From Ketogulonicigenium vulgare WSH-001 (GTDB lineage: Bacteria > Pseudomonadota > Alphaproteobacteria > Rhodobacterales > Rhodobacteraceae): a stretch of 64,000 nt of DNA. This document shows positions 60,253-64,000 of this stretch, piece after piece (position 1 is the stretch's first letter; each line of letters starts with the position of its first letter). A program made the position numbers and the translations under genes. The stretch lies in the NCBI RefSeq assembly GCF_000223375.1, contig NC_017384.1, forward strand, positions 686,097-750,096. The letters are read 5' to 3'. The notes beneath the pieces were generated by a model. It had not been told where the DNA came from, ran no database searches, and saw only the letters and a list, made by a program, of their open reading frames with translations.

Positions 60253-61401
60253 ATGAAACTGTCGCAGCGTGGAGATGTTGATCCGTTCATCGTGATGGAT
60301 GTGATGGAAGCCGCCCGCAAGCTAGAGGCTGCGGGCCGTCACGTCATCCATATGGAGGTGGGTCAACCCTCGACCGGGGCGCCGCAGGCGGCGCTGGCGC
60401 GCCTTGGGGACGCGCTGCAGCATGATGCAATGGGCTATACGGTGGGGCTGGGCCTGCCGGCGCTGCGCGCGCGGATCGCGCGGCATTATGGCGATGTCTA
60501 TAACGTCGATCTGGACCCGCAGCGTGTCGTGGTGACGGCGGGGGCATCGGGTGCGTTCTTGCTGGCGTTCAATGCGCTGTTTGAAACCGGTGCGCGCGTC
60601 GGCCTTGGCTATCCGTGCTATCCCAGCTATCGCCAGATCCTGCGCGCGCTGGATATGCAGCCCGTTGGCATCCGAACGACGATGGAGAACCGGATGCAGC
60701 CCGTGCCTGCGGATTTGGCGGGGCTGCGGCTGGACGGGCTGTTGGTCGCATCGCCCGCAAATCCCACCGGCACGATGCTGGATCGCGCGGCTTATCAAGC
60801 GTTGAGTGATACATGCAATGCGTCCGGTATTTCACTGATTTCAGATGAAATTTACCACGGTATCGAATATGGATCAGTGGCCGAGACCGCGCTGTCCGTC
60901 ACCGATGATGTCTATGTCATCAACAGCTTTTCCAAGTATTTTTCGATGACCGGCTGGCGGGTCGGCTGGATGGTCGTGCCCAAGGATCACATTCGCCCGA
61001 TCGAGCGGTTGGCGCAGAATATGTTCATCTGCCCGAACCATGCGGCGCAGCGGCTGGCGCTGGCGTCTATGGATGCGCGGCCCGAGCTTGACGCGAACCT
61101 TGCCGTCTATAAAGCCAACCGCGATCTGATAATCGCCGGTCTACGCGAGGCGGGCCTTGGTCATTTCGCGCCGCCTGATGGGGCGTTCTATATCTATACC
61201 GATGTCAGCGCCTATACCGATGACGCCTTGGCCTTTACCGCCGCGCTTTTGCAAGAGGCGGGCGTTGCCGCAGCGCCCGGCGTGGATTTCGACCCCGAGG
61301 AAGGCCATCACTGGGTGCGCTTTTGCTATGCACGGCAAACCTCTGACATCATTGAGGGGATCGCGCGGATCAAGGCCTTTATGGCGGGGCGGCGGACATG
61401 A
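60253..61401 (+). CDS. Class I/II pyridoxal-phosphate aminotransferase
   Basis: 382 aa. EVGQPSTGAPQAAL, YTVGLGLPALRARIARHYG, ASPANPTGTMLD, ISDEIYHGIEYG and the PLP lysine in VINSFSKYFSMTGWRVGW are class-I aminotransferase hallmarks. The amino-acid substrate is not predictable. It overlaps amiC by four bases, suggesting co-translation with a cell-wall gene. AGAGG precedes the ATG. Confidence 0.92.
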   Translation: MKLSQRGDVDPFIVMDVMEAARKLEAAGRHVIHMEVGQPSTGAPQAALARLGDALQHDAMGYTVGLGLPALRARIARHYGDVYNVDLDPQRVVVTAGASGAFLLAFNALFETGARVGLGYPCYPSYRQILRALDMQPVGIRTTMENRMQPVPADLAGLRLDGLLVASPANPTGTMLDRAAYQALSDTCNASGISLISDEIYHGIEYGSVAETALSVTDDVYVINSFSKYFSMTGWRVGWMVVPKDHIRPIERLAQNMFICPNHAAQRLALASMDARPELDANLAVYKANRDLIIAGLREAGLGHFAPPDGAFYIYTDVSAYTDDALAFTAALLQEAGVAAAPGVDFDPEEGHHWVRFCYARQTSDIIEGIARIKAFMAGRRT

Positions 61402-62591
61402 GGTTCTTCGCGACCCTTGCGCTGCTGCTGACACTGGCCGGGGGCGCACTGGCGCAGGCGCCGATGGCGGGCCTGGCGCGGATGGATGCGGCGGGCAGTG
61501 CGGTCAGTGCGGATCACATAGGCCTCAGCCTGTCGCAGGCGGTGCCGTGGCGGGTGTTCACGCTGGACGATCCGCGCCGCCTTGTCGTTGATTTTCGCGA
61601 GGTCGAATTCGGCAGCGCCGGCGCGCAGGCGATCAGCCGCGATTTGCCCGAGGGGGCCTTGCGCATGGGGCGGCTGCGTCCCGGCTGGTCGCGTCTGGTG
61701 TTGGATCTGGCGCAGCCGATGCGCATTGCGCGGGCGGGGATGCAGGTGGCGTCGGGCGATGGACGCGCGCAGTTGAATATCACCCTGCAACCCACGGATG
61801 CCGCACAGTTTAGCGTGGAATCCGGTGTCCCCAATGCCAGCGGTTGGGATATGATCCCGGCGGCGCTGCCGCGTGCGGCGGGCGATGGGCGGCTGGTGGT
61901 CGCGATCGATCCCGGCCATGGCGGCATTGACCCCGGCGCCATGCGCGACGGCGTGATCGAGGCGCAGCTTGTCCTGCAATTCGCGCGCGAGCTGGCGGAT
62001 CGGCTGCAACGCAGTGGCGATTTCACCCCCGTGCTGACCCGCAGCGATGATGTTTTCGTGCCTTTGTCCGAACGCATGACCATCGCGCGCGCGGCGGGGG
62101 CGGATGTGTTCATCTCGCTGCATGTTGATGCGGTGGATCAACGCGAGGTGTCGGGCGCTGTCGTGTATACACTCGCGGCCCGCGCGGCGGATCGCGCGAC
62201 GGAAAACATGGCCGAGCGGCATAACCGCGGCGATTTGCTGGCCGGCCTCGATCTGACGGGGCAGGATGATCGTGTTGCCACGGTGCTGATGGATCTGGCG
62301 CGGCGCGAGACCGGCCCCGCATCCGAGCGTCTGGCCGCTGCGCTGATCGCCAGCATGTCCGGCGCGGGGGCGCAGATGAATACGATGCCGCATAGGCGCG
62401 CGCCTTTATGGGTGCTCAATGCGGCGGATTTCCCCTCGATCCTGATCGAGGCGGGATTTATTTCCAATCCGGCGGAACGCGCGCGGCTTGATACCGTTTT
62501 GGGACGGCAGCCGCTGATCGAGGGCATCGTTCAGGGCCTGCAAAGCTGGCATCAATCCGAGGCGGCGCTGGCACCGCTGCGGCTGCGCTAG
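61398..62591 (+). CDS. amiC: N-acetylmuramoyl-L-alanine amidase (AmiC type)
   Basis: 397 aa exported amidase that splits daughter cell walls. Signal peptide 1-20; AMIN domain (~30-150: LSLSQAVPWRVFTLDDPRRLVVDFREV) for septal targeting; Amidase_3 catalytic domain with zinc ligands His in AIDPGHGGIDPGA, Glu in GVIEAQLVL and His in ISLHVDAV, and catalytic Glu in ILIEAGFISN. NlpD-like proteins activate this class, and a candidate is encoded at 47.6-48.8 kb. Confidence 0.93.
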   Translation: MRFFATLALLLTLAGGALAQAPMAGLARMDAAGSAVSADHIGLSLSQAVPWRVFTLDDPRRLVVDFREVEFGSAGAQAISRDLPEGALRMGRLRPGWSRLVLDLAQPMRIARAGMQVASGDGRAQLNITLQPTDAAQFSVESGVPNASGWDMIPAALPRAAGDGRLVVAIDPGHGGIDPGAMRDGVIEAQLVLQFARELADRLQRSGDFTPVLTRSDDVFVPLSERMTIARAAGADVFISLHVDAVDQREVSGAVVYTLAARAADRATENMAERHNRGDLLAGLDLTGQDDRVATVLMDLARRETGPASERLAAALIASMSGAGAQMNTMPHRRAPLWVLNAADFPSILIEAGFISNPAERARLDTVLGRQPLIEGIVQGLQSWHQSEAALAPLRLR

Positions 62592-62599
62592 CTGGTGTT

Positions 62600-62628
62600 T
62601 TGACGGGAAGCTGCCCAAAGGGTATAAG
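62600..62628 (+). promoter_or_regulatory. Strong promoter of the class A PBP gene
   Basis: TTGACG (62600-62605), exactly 17 bases, TATAAG (62623-62628), in the 66-base gap after amiC. Best sigma-70 match in the window. Confidence 0.75.
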
Positions 62629-62657
62629 GCAGCTGCACTTTCTGGGGGAGCTCGCGC

Positions 62658-64000
62658 TTGCTACGTTTCATCGCCTCGTTCTTTGGCGGCATCTTTTCAT
62701 TCGTTTCTATGGCCTTGATTTTCGGCGCTCTTTCCATGGGCGCAGTGATCTTTGTCTATAGCCGCGATCTGCCAAGCTATGAGACGCTGACAAATTACGC
62801 GCCGCCCACCATCAGCCGAATCTATTCGGGCGAGGGGCAGATCATCGACGAATTCGCCAATGAGCGGCGTTTGTTCGTGCCTGCCGATCAAATTCCCGAT
62901 CTTGTGAAGAACGCCTTCATCTCGGCCGAGGATCAGAATTTCTATACCCACCCAGGGTACGACATTCGCGGTCTGGCGGCGGTCGCGGTCGAGGCCCTGC
63001 GCTCGGGCGGGCGAGAGCTGCGCGGCGCATCGACCATTACCCAACAGGTGATGAAGGTCTTTTTGCTCGACGGCTCGCGCGAGGCCGAGCGCAAGATCAA
63101 AGAGATCATCCTGGCCAGCCGCGTCGAACAGGTCATGTCCAAGGACCAGATCCTAGAGCTTTATCTGAACGAGATTTTCCTGGGTCAGAACTCTTACGGT
63201 GTGGCCGCTGCCGCGCAGACCTATTTCAACAAATCGCTGGACGCGCTGACAGTGGCCGAAGTGGCCTATCTTGCCGCCCTGCCGCAAAGCCCCAGCCGCC
63301 TGCATCCCGTCACCAACCACGATGCCGCCATTTCGCGCCGTGGTTATGTGCTGCGCCGGATGCTGGCCGATGGCCATATCGATCAGGCCGCTTTTGACGC
63401 CGCCATGGCCGAGCCTTTGCGCACCGTGCAGACCGGCGATATCGAAAGCTTCCGTACCGCCCGTCCGCCGCGCGATTACTTTACCGATGAAATCCGCCGT
63501 CAGCTGTCGCGCTCGTTCGGCGAGGATCAGTTCTTTAACGGCGGTCTGTCGATCCGCGCCACTGTGAACCCGCAATTGCAGGATGTCGCGGCGCTGGCGC
63601 TGCAGCGCGCGCTGGAAACCTATGATCGTGGTCGCGGGCGTTGGCATGGCACGGGGCAGGTGATCGATCCGGCGCTGCTGGGCGATGAAGTCCTGTGGCG
63701 CACGGCGCTGACCGCGACCGATGTGCCGCGCGATATTGCGCTGGATAGCCCGTGGCTGCCTGCCGTTGTGCTGGCGGTCGAGGATAGCCAGTTGCGACTG
63801 GGGATCGAGGGCGTGGCATTGGACGATGCCGAAACGCCCGTCGTGCCGCGCGCGGATATCGAATGGATGCGCGGCAATTTCCATGACAATTTCACCGCCG
63901 GTGATGTAGTGCTGGTGCGCCGCATGACGAACGACAGTAGCGGCGCATTCGTGCGCTGGACGTTGCGTCAGGTGCCCGCGGTCGAGGGCGCGTTCATGGC
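62658..64000 (+). CDS. mrcA: Penicillin-binding protein 1A, 3' end outside window
   Basis: First 447 codons of a bifunctional peptidoglycan synthase. TTG start at 62658 with GGGGGAG seven bases upstream. One membrane anchor (~5-36: GGIFSFVSMALIFGALSMGAVIFVY). Glycosyltransferase GT51 domain: catalytic Glu in ISAEDQNFYTHPGYD, RGASTITQQVMKVFLL, ILELYLNEIFLGQNSYGVAAAA. An OB-like linker begins near ADIEWMRGNFHDNFTAGDVVLV. The transpeptidase part lies beyond base 64000. Confidence 0.94.
   Translation, partial: MLRFIASFFGGIFSFVSMALIFGALSMGAVIFVYSRDLPSYETLTNYAPPTISRIYSGEGQIIDEFANERRLFVPADQIPDLVKNAFISAEDQNFYTHPGYDIRGLAAVAVEALRSGGRELRGASTITQQVMKVFLLDGSREAERKIKEIILASRVEQVMSKDQILELYLNEIFLGQNSYGVAAAAQTYFNKSLDALTVAEVAYLAALPQSPSRLHPVTNHDAAISRRGYVLRRMLADGHIDQAAFDAAMAEPLRTVQTGDIESFRTARPPRDYFTDEIRRQLSRSFGEDQFFNGGLSIRATVNPQLQDVAALALQRALETYDRGRGRWHGTGQVIDPALLGDEVLWRTALTATDVPRDIALDSPWLPAVVLAVEDSQLRLGIEGVALDDAETPVVPRADIEWMRGNFHDNFTAGDVVLVRRMTNDSSGAFVRWTLRQVPAVEGAFM

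Overview
The window is GC-rich chromosomal DNA of a Rhodobacteraceae-type alphaproteobacterium. Evidence: a gene transfer agent (GTA) cluster in the Rhodobacter capsulatus gene order placed next to cysE, a C4-pathway hemA (5-aminolevulinate synthase), pyruvate dehydrogenase with a lipoyl domain fused to E1-beta, TakP-like TRAP binding proteins, and a Bpt-type aminoacyl-tRNA-protein transferase. A genus cannot be fixed from the sequence alone. I saw no tRNA, rRNA, insertion sequence or CRISPR.

Layout. 1-3.0 kb (minus): partial 2',3'-cyclic-nucleotide phosphodiesterase, the rpsF-rpsR-rplI operon and a guanidinium exporter under a guanidine-II riboswitch. 3.0-8.0 kb (plus): fabD-fabG-acpP-(small gene)-fabF-mltG. 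8.2-21.8 kb (plus): a complete GTA structural cluster, terminase to megatron, whose large terminase is split by a frameshift, then a small overlapping gene and cysE. 22.7-29.1 kb (minus): pdhABC, ftsB, a class I aldolase and pgk. 29.2-30.3 kb (plus): two cyclophilins. 30.3-35.2 kb (minus): selO, a nucleoside hydrolase and ilvBN behind an Ile/Leu/Val leader-peptide attenuator. 35.5-41.8 kb: three tandem TakP-like TRAP binding proteins (plus) facing dctQM (minus). 42-55.3 kb: bpt, MATE and DedA genes, aspartate aminotransferase, sdhE, a MarR regulator, gloA, the surE-pcm-nlpD operon, radA-cvpA-purF and an M20 peptidase. 55.5-64 kb (plus, except one DsbA-like gene): hemA with an Irr-box-like element, a RodZ-like gene, ispG, an aminotransferase, a cell-wall amidase and the start of a class A PBP.

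How it works together. Most of the window is housekeeping: translation, type II fatty-acid synthesis, central carbon metabolism, branched-chain amino acid, purine, heme and isoprenoid synthesis, and envelope growth (mltG, ftsB, nlpD, rodZ-like, amiC, PBP1A). The accessory content is the GTA and the TRAP system. The most informative non-coding signals are the guanidine-II riboswitch, the ilv attenuator, an Irr-box-like element at hemA, and perfect palindromes before the marR-type gene, pdhA and dctQM. All promoter and operator calls are visual matches to consensus and need experimental support.
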